NCBI GenBank assembly: GCA_039090855.1
Contig: CM077013.1
Location: 142,373,240 to 142,437,239, forward strand
Length of the DNA: 64,000 nucleotides
Direction of reading: 5' to 3'
Source of the DNA: Macrothele yani
Taxonomy: Eukaryota; Arthropoda; Arachnida; Araneae; Macrothelidae
Shown: piece after piece, positions 1-11,345 of the stretch
Layout: each line of letters starts with the position of its first letter
Position numbering within the stretch: the first letter of the stretch is position 1
Position numbers and translations under genes: made by a program
The notes under the pieces: model-generated
Databases searched by the model: none
What the model saw: the letters and a program-made list of their open reading frames with translations, nothing else
Told to the model about the DNA's origin: nothing

Positions 1-508
1 TAAAATAAACTACATTTCAACTTTCTTCCATATGACATAACAGCCATGCAATTAAACGAGATATTAATTTCAGAAGCAGCTGGGTCCTAACGATGACTTA
101 TTTCCACTATTCAGCGGACACAATAGCCAGGAATTCCTAACGGCCCAAGTGTGGTTTATGGGGTCGTAAAAGATGTATAAAAAAAACAAATATCACTTAC
201 TCTGAGAGTGCCCAATTAAACACTTCAAAAATTTATGTTAGCGTATGATACAGGTATTTTTCTTTTATTGCAGTTAGACAGCCAAGTTTCTCCTGCATAC
301 ACATACTGTATACCAGGTCTGCACAGACCTGACACGGGCCGTAAAGACTGACCCGGCACTCAGGCCGGCCTTTTTTTTTTTTTTTCTTTTTTCTCCATCA
401 GTTAAGTGAAAAATTCCGGACTTGGCTGGGCCTATACTGTGTTAAGCATTTCTCATTCCTAGGTTACAGAAATACTTTTCGACTTACAAAACTAAGATTT
501 GTGAAATA
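1..508. other. No gene recognised
   Basis: Sequence left of the first transposon. It is AT-rich, with a T-run near 370-390. I see no ORF, splice pattern or repeat family here. Confidence 0.5.
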
Positions 509-1496
509 CACCGATGAGACATTACATTATGACCCCCTTTTACCCGCAAAACAGCGGCCACTCGGCGAGGCATCGATTCGATGAGGTGGCGATAGGTATC
601 CTGGGGTATCTGGTACCATAATGTCAACAGCAGATCCTCCAGCTCCCGTACATTTCGGGGTGGTGGTGATTTAACGCGAACCCGCATTTCCAAGTCGAAC
701 CACAAATGCTCGATTGGGTTCGTGTCAGGTGAATTTCGAGGCAAGGGCATTAACAGAAAGTCACCAGCATGTTCCACGAACCACTCCTTGATGATTCTGG
801 GAGTGTGGCATGGCGCATTATCCCGTTGGCAATGGCCATTACCAGCAGGGAACACAGTTGCCATGAATGGGTGAACTTGGTCCGCAACGATGTTCAGATA
901 CCTGACAGCAGTCAGGGATTGTGCTATTGGGATAATGCGGCCTAAAGTGTCCCAAGAAAACATCGCCCACAGCATAACCCCAGCGCCCAACAGTGCATCC
1001 AGGTGCCATAGCCTCCGTTGGTAATCGGCATATCCACGCTCGGCCGTCTACGTGATACACCAGGAAATCTTGATTCGTCAGCCTAGGCCACTTTCTTCCA
1101 ATCATCCACGTCCAATCTCGAGGATCTTGGGCGCGTTTCATGCGTTGTTGACGATGACGTACAGTGAGCATGGGGGGCGCGGTTGGGTCATCGGCTTACG
1201 TAGAAGGCTACGATTCCCATGCGCAGAAGGCTGCGATTAATTGTGTGCTCTGACACATTGCCCTGATCACTACTTTTGTAGCTGCAGGTAGATTTGTTGC
1301 ACTGTGAACAATGCGCGAGTCTCCGCTCCCCTCTGGCATCAATGAGCTTCGGACGGCGGTTCGTCATTTGGTAATCTGTGCACCACTTTTGATACGTACT
1401 CACTACAACGGCACGTAAACAACCCACAAGCCGCGCAGTTTCCGAGACTCCGTGCCATCCCAATTTGTCCTTTATCAAACTCCAATAAATCGGCAT
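509..1496 (-). pseudogene. Tc1-like transposase, degraded
   Basis: The reading is spread over three frames. The N-terminal helix-turn-helix part (1496 down to 1188) ends at a stop. A middle part (1171-839) and the C-terminal catalytic part (990-509) follow. The first catalytic Asp is readable as D-E-S-R-F near 1065-1085 in a frame broken by an extra base. The second Asp is in QRDNAPCHT and the Glu is in SPDTNPIEHLW. I count 36 residues between that Asp and Glu, so the element belongs with DD36E-type Tc1 transposases rather than the usual DD34E. The protein would cut and paste DNA at TA sites, but this copy cannot be functional. Confidence 0.85.
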
Positions 1497-1648
1497 CTTT
1501 TCCCTTTCTGACTCCGAACATTATTAACAGACAGTCGGTCCTCGGGTTGTATATATACTATTCTGTGAACACCTGCGCCACCGTTCGGTCCCCAGGTGCG
1601 CTCATTTCTCTAGGCTGAGGGTGATCATAATGTAATAGCTCATCGGTG
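509..1648 (-). mobile_element. Tc1/mariner element with matching ends (DD36E-type spacing)
   Basis: Both ends carry the inverted repeat CACCGATGAG..ATTACATTATGA (from 509 rightward and from 1648 leftward), each next to a TA dinucleotide (507-508 and 1649-1650), the usual Tc1/mariner target duplication. At about 1140 bp it has the size of a complete element that has decayed. The transposase lies on the minus strand between the ends, so this is an autonomous-type copy rather than a MITE. Confidence 0.9.
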
Positions 1649-1660
1649 TAATAAATAGAT

Positions 1661-1700
1661 GACGAAGATCATAAATAATCAGACAGCGAAGATCACTAAG
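1661..1700 (+). repeat. 40-bp direct repeat left of the MULE remnant
   Basis: Nearly identical to 2815-2854 in the same orientation (39 or 40 bases, about two differences). The two copies flank the MULE inverted ends. The repeat is itself built from a shorter internal motif (GAAGATCA..AATCAGATA). Confidence 0.75.
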
Positions 1701-1714
1701 ATCATAATCGGAAT

Positions 1715-2788
1715 CCGGAAAAGTGACCCATCGCATTTCGCCCCCGGTAGATAATGAGTAGGCTACAAAAACGTTAAATAATACACCTAATTTTTTAATA
1801 ATTCTAATTTATTTTGTTTTAATAGAATAAATGCACATTATTATTGTTTAAAACTCGAAGTTGTATGCAATGCCTCTAAAGTAATCACTCACATTACGAT
1901 TTTGAAAATCTTGGACTATTCTTTTGATTCTAGCAGAAATTGAAGCATACTTCTTGTTTCTTTGATTGCCTGAATTACCGGCAATTAGTTGTGTAATTTC
2001 GAAATTGGGCAGCCCTTGTTGTTTCTTTAAAGAATCAATGAATCGGTAAATATTTGGGAATAAAGCAGCACAAGTTTCCTGAAATCCAATGTGCCACCCC
2101 TCCACGCTGTTGTTGGTACGTTGGTGTTCATTCAGTGTTCGTGTGTAAGCATTCCACAATTCGATGGCAAAAATGGGTAAGTGTCGGCGCCTCTCAGTTG
2201 TCTTCTTCCAATACATGCATCTTCAAAGTAGTTTGTAATCCCCATCGCTTCAATGGGGAAGTCATCAGATTCAACTAAATCTTCAAATGCTTGAATAACG
2301 TTAGCAGGAGGAATAAATGCCAATGCCGGAATCATTCGGATACAACGAGCGAATTCATGGTCTTGTTGGTATCGGGTTTTTAAACCCTCATTCTGTACCT
2401 TTCGCCAAACGCTTTGGGAAAAATGAAAAAAAAAAAAACACCGGTATTCACAATACCAGGAAATTCTTGTTGGAAGGCTTGCATGGCACTTTGTTCAAAA
2501 TATGTCATAAGTCGCTGAGGTTGGAGACCCGGTTGAACTTCTTTAAAGCTACTTGACGTATGTGGCACGAGTTTTGTTTGGCAGAAGCGCGTAGACCACT
2601 GGAATGACTGCATTGAGTTGCACCACATGAATTGTATAAAGCTGCTGGAAATGCGTGGGTACTGTGCTACTGTTGAAAAAGATTCTTTCCACCTGTTGAC
2701 TATATTTACATTTTTGTAAACTACTCATTATCTACAGGGGGGGGGGCGAAATGTGCCGGGAGCGAAATACGAGGGGCCACTTTTCCGC
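1715..2788 (-). mobile_element. MULE-type element remnant with long terminal inverted repeats
   Basis: The left end (1715-1766, starting CCGGAAAAGTGACCCATCG and ending TAGATAATGAGTAG) is matched in inverted orientation by 2716-2788. The right arm has an extra G-rich insertion. Between the arms lies a FLYWCH/MULE-type transposase remnant on the minus strand. Long inverted ends and this transposase class agree with a Mutator-like element. No clear 9-bp target duplication was found; instead a 40-bp direct repeat flanks the unit. Confidence 0.65.
1848..2640 (-). pseudogene. MULE/FLYWCH-type transposase, C-terminal part
   Basis: Three overlapping minus-strand segments give a continuous match in different frames. 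First comes a segment with RLMTYFEQSAMQAFQQEFPG (2628-2380). Next is one with NYFEDACIGRR (2335-2132). Last is the C-terminus with RTNNSVEGWH and ARIKRIVQDFQNR (2216-1848). These are conserved C-terminal motifs of the MULE transposases often annotated as FLYWCH-type or MULE domain proteins in arthropods and other invertebrates. The N-terminus and most of the catalytic core are missing, and at least two frameshifts separate the segments. Nonfunctional. Confidence 0.75.
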
Positions 2789-2814
2789 AAACAGAATAAT
2801 CAGATAGCAAAAAT

Positions 2815-2854
2815 CACGAAGATCATAAATAATCAGATAGCGAAGATCACTAAG
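2815..2854 (+). repeat. 40-bp direct repeat right of the MULE remnant
   Basis: Partner of 1661-1700. See the finding on flanking direct repeats. Confidence 0.75.
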
Positions 2855-4562
2855 TGAAACGAAAGACATGGAAGTACAGTAGACTCGCTAATCGTGGTTT
2901 TCGGTTACAGAAATTACGTTAATATCAGACCGGAATGAATTACACTTCACACACGAGTGAAGTTTTTTATTTTAACGTTATGTTTTGCTTTGATTTGGCA
3001 CTAACGTTCATGTAATTCAGTTTAAAATAAAAGGTAGGAAGGATCCTTAAAATAATTAAGAATATTGCAAAAAATATCATTAAAGCAGACAAAAATCTGT
3101 GACATGTTTCGAAGTGACAACACTGAGTAGAAAATGCAAGATTTCATCTGTGCTGTATTGCAATTGTGCGTTTCTTTTACTGTGTATAGTACGTACCAGG
3201 GGCGGTGGGGCTGCAGCCCCCTACCCAAAGCAGTTTTTTTTTTCATGCCGTACCAAGAAAGAGAAGTTTTGTGAACACCGCTGTAAGTTTTCCCAGCATA
3301 ATGCTACGACTGCTGCAGTTTTCTGAACTCAACTGGAAGTTTTCCCTGCATAACACCACTGGTAGCGGGAAGAACGTCACAGACTGTGCTTCTTGCAGCC
3401 CTGACAGCTATTGCAACCAACTCATGTGGGAAACTCTGCCTATTCCTACATCAGTTCGTTTCCTTTGAATAAAACTTCCCCGGGGACTGCATTCATGGCA
3501 GCTCTCGCTAGCAGGGTTGCTCGCGAATGCAGTCTTTCGTTGGGTGGGAATGTATCGCCGGGCCCGTGTGCTTTGTTGATTAATACGGTTCTTGTGCTTC
3601 CGAATAAGACACAAAATAGGGAATGAATAAAAAATAATGACGAATGTTGAAATAAAATATTAAATAAAGTACGTTTGAATGTATTACTCAACCTGTTTTT
3701 TTTTTGTTTTTTTTCTTCCAATTTTTAGTTTGTTCCTGCTTTTATTCAACGTAATAATTCTAACAACAATGTTGCTCCCATCTAATAACAAATATTCAGT
3801 TGCCGGAATGCCGGGACTTTTGCAAAAAAACTTTTACTTATATTTTCTCTTCTGGTCAAAATGGGCATGTGAACAAATTGCGATTAAAAATAGAGTTCAG
3901 TATTGGATAAATTGAAAAAAAAGAAAAAGAGAGAGAGATATACTAATTTCTGCAGCGAAATACTTGCACAAAATTGATTTCTTCACTTACCAAGCACAGC
4001 GAAATTTTCGCTTTTAAACTCACGTAAATTTTTATTCACCAAAAATCATTGAAGTCACTCCACTGGTTACATTTTATTTTTCTGTTGCATCCCCCTCCCT
4101 CCCAAAAATCAGCTGCGCATTTCAATTGAGGTAGTGTACTTAATTACTTTGAAAAGAACATTTAATCAGATATCATTGTTTAGAAAATTTAAGAAGTTGG
4201 TAAATTTTGGAAAGCAAATTTTTCTACACTAAATTGTTATGATGGCTTCAGAATTAAAACTGGACTGAATATGTTTGCAATCCGTTTTTATTAAGGAAAA
4301 TGCCGGTGTGTGAGTATCGCAATAACAACTCGTCGCGAAATTCTGGAAGACCGTTCAAAATTCCACAAAATGTTTTTCATCGCCGTCCAAGTTGCAGTGG
4401 TCGGTATCAAGTCGAAGTTTCAAAGGGAGTGTATCAGAAGAAAAAATATATATTGTCATATTTCTAGGGGTCACAATGAGACACTTGAGAACGCGTAACG
4501 CGTACATGACCTTGAGTGTGTCTCCGCTACCACTGGCACACGCATTAATTTTTTTTATCCTT

Positions 4563-5093
4563 ATCATCATCATCATTGTCAACCATTATCAATCCACTGC
4601 TGGACGAAGGTCTCCCCAAGTTTCCTCCACAACGGTCTGTCTTGTGCCAGTCTCCTCCATGTCACCCCTGCATACTTTCGAATTTCATCCACCCATCTCC
4701 CATGTGGTCTTCTTCTGGGTCTTTTCCTGTCCCTTGGAATCCAATCTAAAATTTCGGCTGTCCATCGATGATCTGTCCTTCTGGCAGTATGTCCAGCCCA
4801 TTGCCATTTCAGGGATTTAACTCTGATCATGATGTCTTCCACTCTTGTCATTTTTCGGATCCACGAGTTCCTCTTCTTATCTCTCCTGGTTACACCAAGT
4901 ATGCACCTCTCCATGCTTCTTTGAGTTGTCTGCAGCCTTTGTATGTCTCTTTTAGTTAAGGTCCACGTCTCTGCACCATACGTAAGCACTGGAAGGATGC
5001 ATTGATCAAACACTTTTCTTTTAAGACATAATGGCATATTGCTCTTGAAAATTATGCTGTTTCTTCCAAAAGCTCTCCAGGCAAGTTTTATCC
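4563..5093 (-). mobile_element. RTE non-LTR retrotransposon, 5'-truncated 3' fragment (copy C)
   Basis: The minus strand encodes the RTE C-terminal region from TKLAWRAFGRNS through VLTYGAETWTLTKR, KWQWAGHTARRTDHRW and GRWVDEIRKYAGVTWRRL to the stop, followed by a short ATG/GAT tandem tail at the low-coordinate end. It is almost identical to the copy at 25023-27302. A (TA)n run at 5092-5118 adjoins the truncated 5' end. It contains no reverse transcriptase core, so it is a dead insertion within the hAT-type element. Confidence 0.9.
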
Positions 5094-5147
5094 TTATATA
5101 TATATATATATATATATACGTACAGTATATGCATGTATATATAATTT

Positions 5148-5740
5148 GCAACCACCATCAATCCACTGCTGGATGAAAGTCTCCAAGTTTCTTTTTCCAC
5201 AACAGTCTGCATTGAGTCGGTTTTTTTCATGCTTTCGAATTTCATGTACCCATCTCCCTCTTGTCATCTTCTGGATATTGTTTTTTCCCTTGCTATCCAG
5301 TTCAATATTTCAACTCTCCGTCGGTGGTTCTTTCTTCTAGCAATATGTCCATCCCATTGCAATTTCAAGAATTTTGACCATGTCTTCCACTCGTCATTTT
5401 CGCGATCCACGAGTTTCTATTTGTATAATTCCAGGTAACATCAAACATGCATCTCTACATGCTTCTTTCAGTTGTCTGCAACGTCCGTCTATTTTAGTTG
5501 ATGTCCATGTCTGTGCTCCATGCGTAAGAACTGGAAGGACGCATTGATTAATCAGTTTCTTTTCAAGAAATAATATATCCGACAAAGTTTTAAAGGCCGA
5601 TTATTTTCTTCATAAATGTGACAATGTGGCCATCGCTTAATATCTGTTGCCTAATTTAGGTATCGGTACCTTTACATTTTCCCCATCAATCGCTAATTAT
5701 AAAATCTAAATATTAATTTCTTGTAAAAAAAAAAGCACTT
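5148..5740 (-). mobile_element. Older divergent RTE 3' fragment (copy D)
   Basis: This follows the same RTE C-terminal region and extends further 5' (to the CCATCAATCG..CTTGTAAAA region). It has many substitutions and small deletions relative to the 25-kb copy, and short peptides such as VLTHGAQTWTSTKID are still readable. It sits directly beside copy C in the same orientation, yet is clearly older, so the two are separate insertions. Confidence 0.8.
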
Positions 5741-5886
5741 TCGATCAGTATATATATATTATTGTTATTATTATTAAACGGACAGCGTAAGCACAGGTGC
5801 AGTAACTTAACTTTCGAAGTGGTATCGTGATATCTACAAAATTGAGATGCAGCCCCCCCATCTCAGCTTACCACGAGCCGCCACTG

Positions 5887-6334
5887 GTACGTACACATAC
5901 ATAATGTGCTTTACTGTACTGATAATATGGAAAGATCATTTCATTGTTGTAAATGAGACAATATAAGTACGTACTGATAGTGCTCTTTTAATACATTATA
6001 TGTACTACACATAGTAACTTGTAATTGTAACAATAAATTTAATAAAGATTAAACTGAATTTTTATGCACTCTCAGTAATCCGGCACCCCTCTGTGCAAGG
6101 AATGGCCAGATTAGCGAGAGTCTACTTACTGTACAAACAACACCGGATGCGTTGCTGTCTTGCTGATTTACTGTAGCTGAAATTGACGAGCCCTGCTGTA
6201 AGATGAGAATTCGAAATGGGCCGGTTTATTTCTTTCAGGTTCGAAATCAAATTCCGTTTTCATAATCTTTGCTTTAATTTACATTAACACAATGACAGCA
6301 GCAGCAGTCGGGATTAGAGTAATTATTCTACGCA

Positions 6335-6366
<32 letters not shown>

Positions 6367-6997
6367 GATGCAAACTGACTTTCTCAGATTTTTTTTTTTT
6401 TTTTTTTAAATTATCTACTCGTATTTCGAAAGATAACTCAGTTTTGATCACTTATACCTAGATTATGCTAATTTATACTGTAAGGCGTTACATACATACA
6501 TGGATACTTTGTTCACTACCTAAGATAAGACTACGTCTACTTTGACTCTTGTGTTACAGTAGAACTCCCCGTTTCACTTATACGTTTTTCTCATTCGTGC
6601 GTAAAATGAAGTAGATCTAAATACACCGAATTGCCCTTAAAGTTAAATTTCCTGTTTCGTTTATACGTTTTCTCAGTTGTACATACATTTTACTTGGTGC
6701 CTTAGAAAACGTATAAGCGGGATTTTACTGTATTTTTGTTTTTTATTCTTATTCCATCATAAAAACTGGGTTAAGAAATTTTGTACGACTTCATATTTTT
6801 AATATTTGGAAAAAAAATTACCTTCGAAATGTAGGTAGTAAACCCGAATGCGATTTTGTTTTTATATTTAATACCTCTATTTACACATCCTTCACTTGTA
6901 AGCATCCATCTTTTCAAAGCTGCTTGCTTACCGCATTACTGCCGAGTAAAATTACTCTTTTTTTTTCATATTTGTTGAATTTAGAGAAAAAAGGAGA
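5887..6997. other. AT-rich sequence, no gene recognised
   Basis: Holds two long T-runs (6337-6360 and 6390-6407). No coding signature was seen. Confidence 0.5.
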
Positions 6998-7140
6998 ACT
7001 GTGATTTAATAACTTTTGATTAAATAACTGTGATTTAATAACTTTTGATTAAATAACTGTGATTTAATAACTGAGAACTGTGATTTAATAACTGAGAACT
7101 GTGATTTAATAACTGAGATTTAATAACAGCTATTTAATAA
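6998..7140. repeat. AT-rich minisatellite
   Basis: Tandem array built on GTGATTTAATAACT with two interspersed variants (..TTTGATTAAATAACT and ..GAGAACT), about six units in all. It contains no stop-free frame of interest. Confidence 0.85.
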
Positions 7141-9138
7141 ATTTTAAGATGCATTAACTATTTCATGGCTGTAAAAATACGCTGTTTCGGTTCTCTCAAA
7201 ATTGTAACATATCGGGTCACATACAAAAAGAACGCAAGAACCGCGAATTTTTGATAATGTAAAATTCAAAATTTGACGCATAATCGCAAAATGCGTATAA
7301 ATGAATTATGTACAACCGAACTGAAAAAGGGATAGAAACTACAGTAAAATATCGGGATTAACTAACGCAGAAAAATATAACGTATAATCAAAGACGTCGA
7401 AAAGCATGGGGAGCATGTTGAAAAACGATGTTCTTGTAAGTTTTCAATTATTGCATTTTACATATAAATCACTATACATTGCAGATGATGGAATCCTCGT
7501 GTACAAACGATGTATGAGGGATATATAGCTCTAATTTATCTGGGTGTTTATTCGAACTCACGTTAAATACGGACTGCACACACCGTTCAAGTGGCGAAGT
7601 ACGAGGGAGCATTTCTTACCTGTACATTTCTACAGGGAGTAAGCAACGAAGCTAAAACATGTGAGTTCAGGACAACAATTTATTAGTACAATGTAGGGCC
7701 TCCTTTAAGGACAATACAGCTACAATTGGTCGTGGGAAGGCCCGATACAAGTCCTGTACAGTGCCCAGAGGGATTTGAAACCATTACTCTTGCAGAAAAG
7801 TGACTAGTACACGACATGATGCTGGTGGAGAAAAAAGTTTCCTGGCTCTGTGTGTGTCCTTTACAAAGTCTTTTTTTTTTTTTTTTTTGACTTGAGCAGT
7901 CTTTTGGATTCGGCCCTGCCGAACATACTACTTGGTCTACGAACAATTTGATCGCGACACTGAATTTTTAAGATTTGATGCTTGGGGGGGGGCGCACACA
8001 CACACACACACACACAAATGTAGACTGACGAAGGTAAAAAAAGTAAAAGCTGAGCTTTATAACCGCACGGGTGAAAAATAAGAATGTGCTGCAAAACAGC
8101 GTGAACATTCCGTATTTTAGCGCGTATAGTCCCGCGGACTAACTGGATTTTTCCCGCATAAGAGGCAGATGCGGACAAGAAAAAAAAAGTGCCCTGTGAG
8201 CTGCTTGTCCTCCTCAAAGGACTGCCACCATTTGTATTTTAACAGCTTAGTATGTTTCCCATCTCCCCCCCACACACACACACACACACACTACCCTTCC
8301 CCTCCTTAGCATACCAGTACATGTTTGACACCCTGCTTCAGGGAATTAAGATTAGGAGTTTATGTCCCCGACATTCATCATAGTGATTAGCCAGTACGCA
8401 GCCCTGTGTCCCCTGACATTCATGATGAATGTGATCTTCTAAGTCTTTTGTTGAAATGCAAGATTTCCAGCCAATTTGTCAAAGGATTAAAGGAATTAAA
8501 ATTAAAGAAAAGGGACGTATTTCCTAGGTTGGGCTTATCTGTCTTTGTGAAACAGGGAGAGATAACGTACGCGCTAAGACCGACCTTATTCTGTTATTCA
8601 CCTGTGTTCAGTTGGCTACTTGAAAAATATCTATATCGTTTTGTACATGTATTATTGCACATATTAAATTTGCAATTTGGAACTGTATGCTGTTTTTATT
8701 GGCTAAATTCTAAAGGCAGATACGGTACCGTATGTCTTGCCAAATTATTTGCCAGTACGCAGCATTTTTACCAGCATTTATGGATTAAAGGTTGGTGAAA
8801 TGGAAGAGAAAAACGGTTAAGTCACAAATTTTAAGTTACTTATTTTTTATAAAGTTTGGAAGTGCGGACTATCTGGGAAATTTTGTCGTTTTCAGTACGT
8901 ACTTTTTTCCTTGCTGATTATCTGCGGGGCGGACTATTCCCGCGAAAATACGGTAATGCAGAGTCAACAAGACAAAATTGTTCACTGACATTTATTACAT
9001 AAATATTAAGCTGGAGCACATCACTCTGTGTGTGTGTGTGTACTAAATAGCAAAGCCGAAAACATAAGAGTATATATATATATTCATATTTTAGCTCCTG
9101 CTGTAGCTATTTCTGCTTACTGTAAGTATATATATATA
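7141..9138. other. No gene recognised; microsatellites
   Basis: Contains CA/AC runs at about 7997-8017 and 8272-8291, a GT run near 9027-9040 and (TA)n near 9070-9085. An open stretch on the plus strand at 8406-8798 shows no recognisable domain and is probably chance. Confidence 0.5.
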
Positions 9139-10576
9139 CACTTACACTGACGGGGAAAAAAATCCCAACACCACGAAAAAATAGTTGTAGAGGAATGAAA
9201 TGGCGGTAATACATTTGTATAGGTAACATATTTAATCGATTAAGGTTTCAAGATCACAGCTGAATGTAAGCGCGAGAAGGGCCATTTTAAATGTGAAATG
9301 CTGGGACATTAATAACCGGTGTAACCGCCAGAATGTTGAATGCAAGCACGCAAACGTTCATGCATTGTGTCGTACAGGTGCTGGATGTCAGTTTGTGGGA
9401 TGGAGTTCCATGCCTGTTGCACTTGGTCGGTCAATACAGGGACGGTTAATGCTGGTTGGGGGTGACGCTGGAGTTGTCGTCCAATGATGTCCCATACGTG
9501 CTCGATTGGTGAAAGATCTGGTGATCTAGCAGGCCGCGGCAACATGTCGACACTCTGTAGAGCATGTTGGATTACAACAGCGGTATGCGGGCGAGCGTTA
9601 TCCTGTTGGAAAACACCCCTGGAATGCTGTTCATGAATGGCAGCACAACAGGTTGAATCACCAGACTGACGTACAACTGTGCCGTCAGGGTGCGTGGGAT
9701 AACCACGTGAGTGCTCCTGCTGCCATAGGAAATTGCTCCCCAGACCATAACACCAGGTGTAGGTCCAGTGTGTCTCGGCCGCAGACAGGTTGGTTGCAGG
9801 CGCTCACCTGGCCTCCTTCTAACCAACACACGGCCATCACTGACACCCAGGCAGAACCGGCTTTCATCAGAAAACACAACAGATCTCCACTCCGTCCTCC
9901 CATGAGCTCTAGCTTGACACCACTGACGTCGCAAACGGCAGTGGTTTGGAGTAAGTGGAATGCATGCTACAGGGCGGCTAGCTCGGAGCTGTCCTTCAAG
10001 TAACCGATTTGTAACAGTTCATTGTGTCACTGTGGTGGCAACTGCAGCTCGAATTGCTGCCGCAGACGCAGTACGATGCGCCACGGCCATACGCCATACA
10101 CGGCGGTCTTCCCTCTCAGTAGTGCCACGTGGCCGGCCGGAACCCGGTCTTCTTGAGGCAGTACCTTCCCTTGACCACCGCTGCCAACAATCGTGCACAG
10201 TGGCTACATTCCTGCCAAGTCGTTCTGCAATATTGCGGAAAGAAAATCCACCTTCTCGTAGCTCTATTACACGACCTCGTTCAAACTCCGTGAGCTGTTG
10301 ATAATGGCTTCTTCGACTTCTTAAAGGCATTCTTGACTAACATCAACACACTACGTCGAATCTCATCGATAACTAACGCTCACGAACGTTTCAGCGCGTA
10401 TTTACAGCAAACCTGCTTTGCATGTTCCGAGGGCGCTACTAGCGCCACACGTATGCGCCAAGCGCGAAATTTGCATAGACGTCATCTTACAGATGTACTC
10501 TCACCGCCTACCAACTGTCGTTTATCTAACACAACCCCTTCTTGGTGTTGGGATTTTTTTTTTTTCAGTCAGTGTG
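9139..10576 (-). mobile_element. Tc1-like element, complete ends, inactive
   Basis: The inverted ends match well: CACTTACACTGACGGGGAAA at the left and the inverse ending CAGTCAGTGTG at the right, both followed inward by a run of A (or T) and ATCCCAACACC. TA lies outside each end (9137-9138 and 10577-10578). About 1.44 kb long, with a minus-strand transposase that has only two visible lesions, so this is a fairly young copy. Confidence 0.93.
9309..10330 (-). pseudogene. Tc1-like transposase with one nonsense codon and one frameshift
   Basis: The start at 10330 (MPLRSRRSHYQQLTEFERGR) opens the paired helix-turn-helix region (NIAERLGRNVATVHDCWQRW, then a GRPR-type hook SGRPRGTT). An in-frame TGA at 10021-10019 replaces what is probably CGA in TQ-R-TVTN; reading continues in the same frame to VVFSDESRF (first catalytic Asp). 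A one-base loss near 9622 shifts the frame before QQDNARPHTA (second Asp). The Glu lies in SPDLSPIEHVWD. I count 32 residues between the second Asp and Glu, two fewer than canonical Tc1. Repairing only these two lesions would leave roughly 340 codons. Confidence 0.9.
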
Positions 10577-10612
10577 TATATATATATTAAATTTCACAGC
10601 AACACAGGATAA

Positions 10613-11345
10613 ATTCAACATCGCGGAGAAAAAATTATGATAAGCAAAATCTACGCCCCGTCTGATTTCTGTTTTAAGAAAGTTTTCCTCTATTTTGAAG
10701 CTGCAAAACAAATATTTATGGAATAAAATTATATTTAACAACACTACTGGGTAGGAAAAACATCGCAAGAACAAAAAAAAAAAAAAAAAAAGGATTACGA
10801 TTACCGGAGAAATCTTCACTCTATCTAACTTCTGTTTCCGAACGTTTTGAAAGTCGGAATTCCGCCTTTCGACCCCACCACCAATCCCTCCCAAATTTCT
10901 GTTCAGTTCTGCATCGATCTCGAGAACCATGGAAATGACGATGGAAAAGGCGGAATTCTTCGAATCCACTTATGAATGTCGTGCCTGAAAATCACAGGGA
11001 AATTTTCGCACCAACTTTCGTTTTCGGAATTTTTCTTTCACTTTCAAGCTGAAATGCAAATATTTATGGAATAAAATTATATTTAACAATAATACTACGC
11101 CAAAGAAACATCGCGAGAAAAAGAAATCACGATTACGGGGGAAAATTTCACTCCTCACTCCGTTTAACTTCCCCTTTCGAAAGTTTTGAAAAACGAAAAA
11201 CCATCCCCAGACCAAAATACGACCCCCCCCCCCCCAACTAATCCACCAAAATTCCTCTTTAGTTTTGCCTCGATCTCGCGAATAATCCAAATGATGACAA
11301 AGAAAAGCGCGAATCCGCGGAAGAATCTTATGTATGATAATTATC
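10613..11345. repeat. Tandem duplication, unit about 390 bp (dispersed family R1)
   Basis: Two successive units each contain AAATATTTATGGAATAAAAT, an ATCGCGAGAA-like segment, the TTCCGTTTTCGGAA-like edge and CTCGATCTCG. The family recurs inverted at about 19030-19730 and in this orientation at about 31560-31960. Homopolymer runs of A, C or G vary between units. No protein was recognised. It may be a satellite-like or nonautonomous element. Confidence 0.7.

Larger units (their letters stand above)
3197..5886. mobile_element. hAT-type element, nonautonomous or decayed, with 8-bp target duplication
   Basis: The left end reads CAGGGGCGG and the right end, inverted, CAGTGGCGG, a typical hAT terminus. 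GTACGTAC immediately precedes the left end (3189-3196) and immediately follows the right end (5887-5894), an exact 8-bp duplication as hAT transposases make. The site is itself palindromic. Short G/C-rich palindromes (GGGGCTGCAGCCCC) lie just inside the left end. I see no hAT transposase in the 2.7 kb. Two RTE fragments occupy its middle, so the original element was shorter. Confidence 0.75.

Noticed and set aside
4392..4820. 142-codon plus-strand frame
   Set aside because: Antisense shadow of the RTE C-terminal region; the same peptides recur opposite every RTE copy.
8406..8798. 130-codon open frame on the plus strand
   Set aside because: No recognisable domain, no splice or promoter context, composition like translated noncoding DNA.
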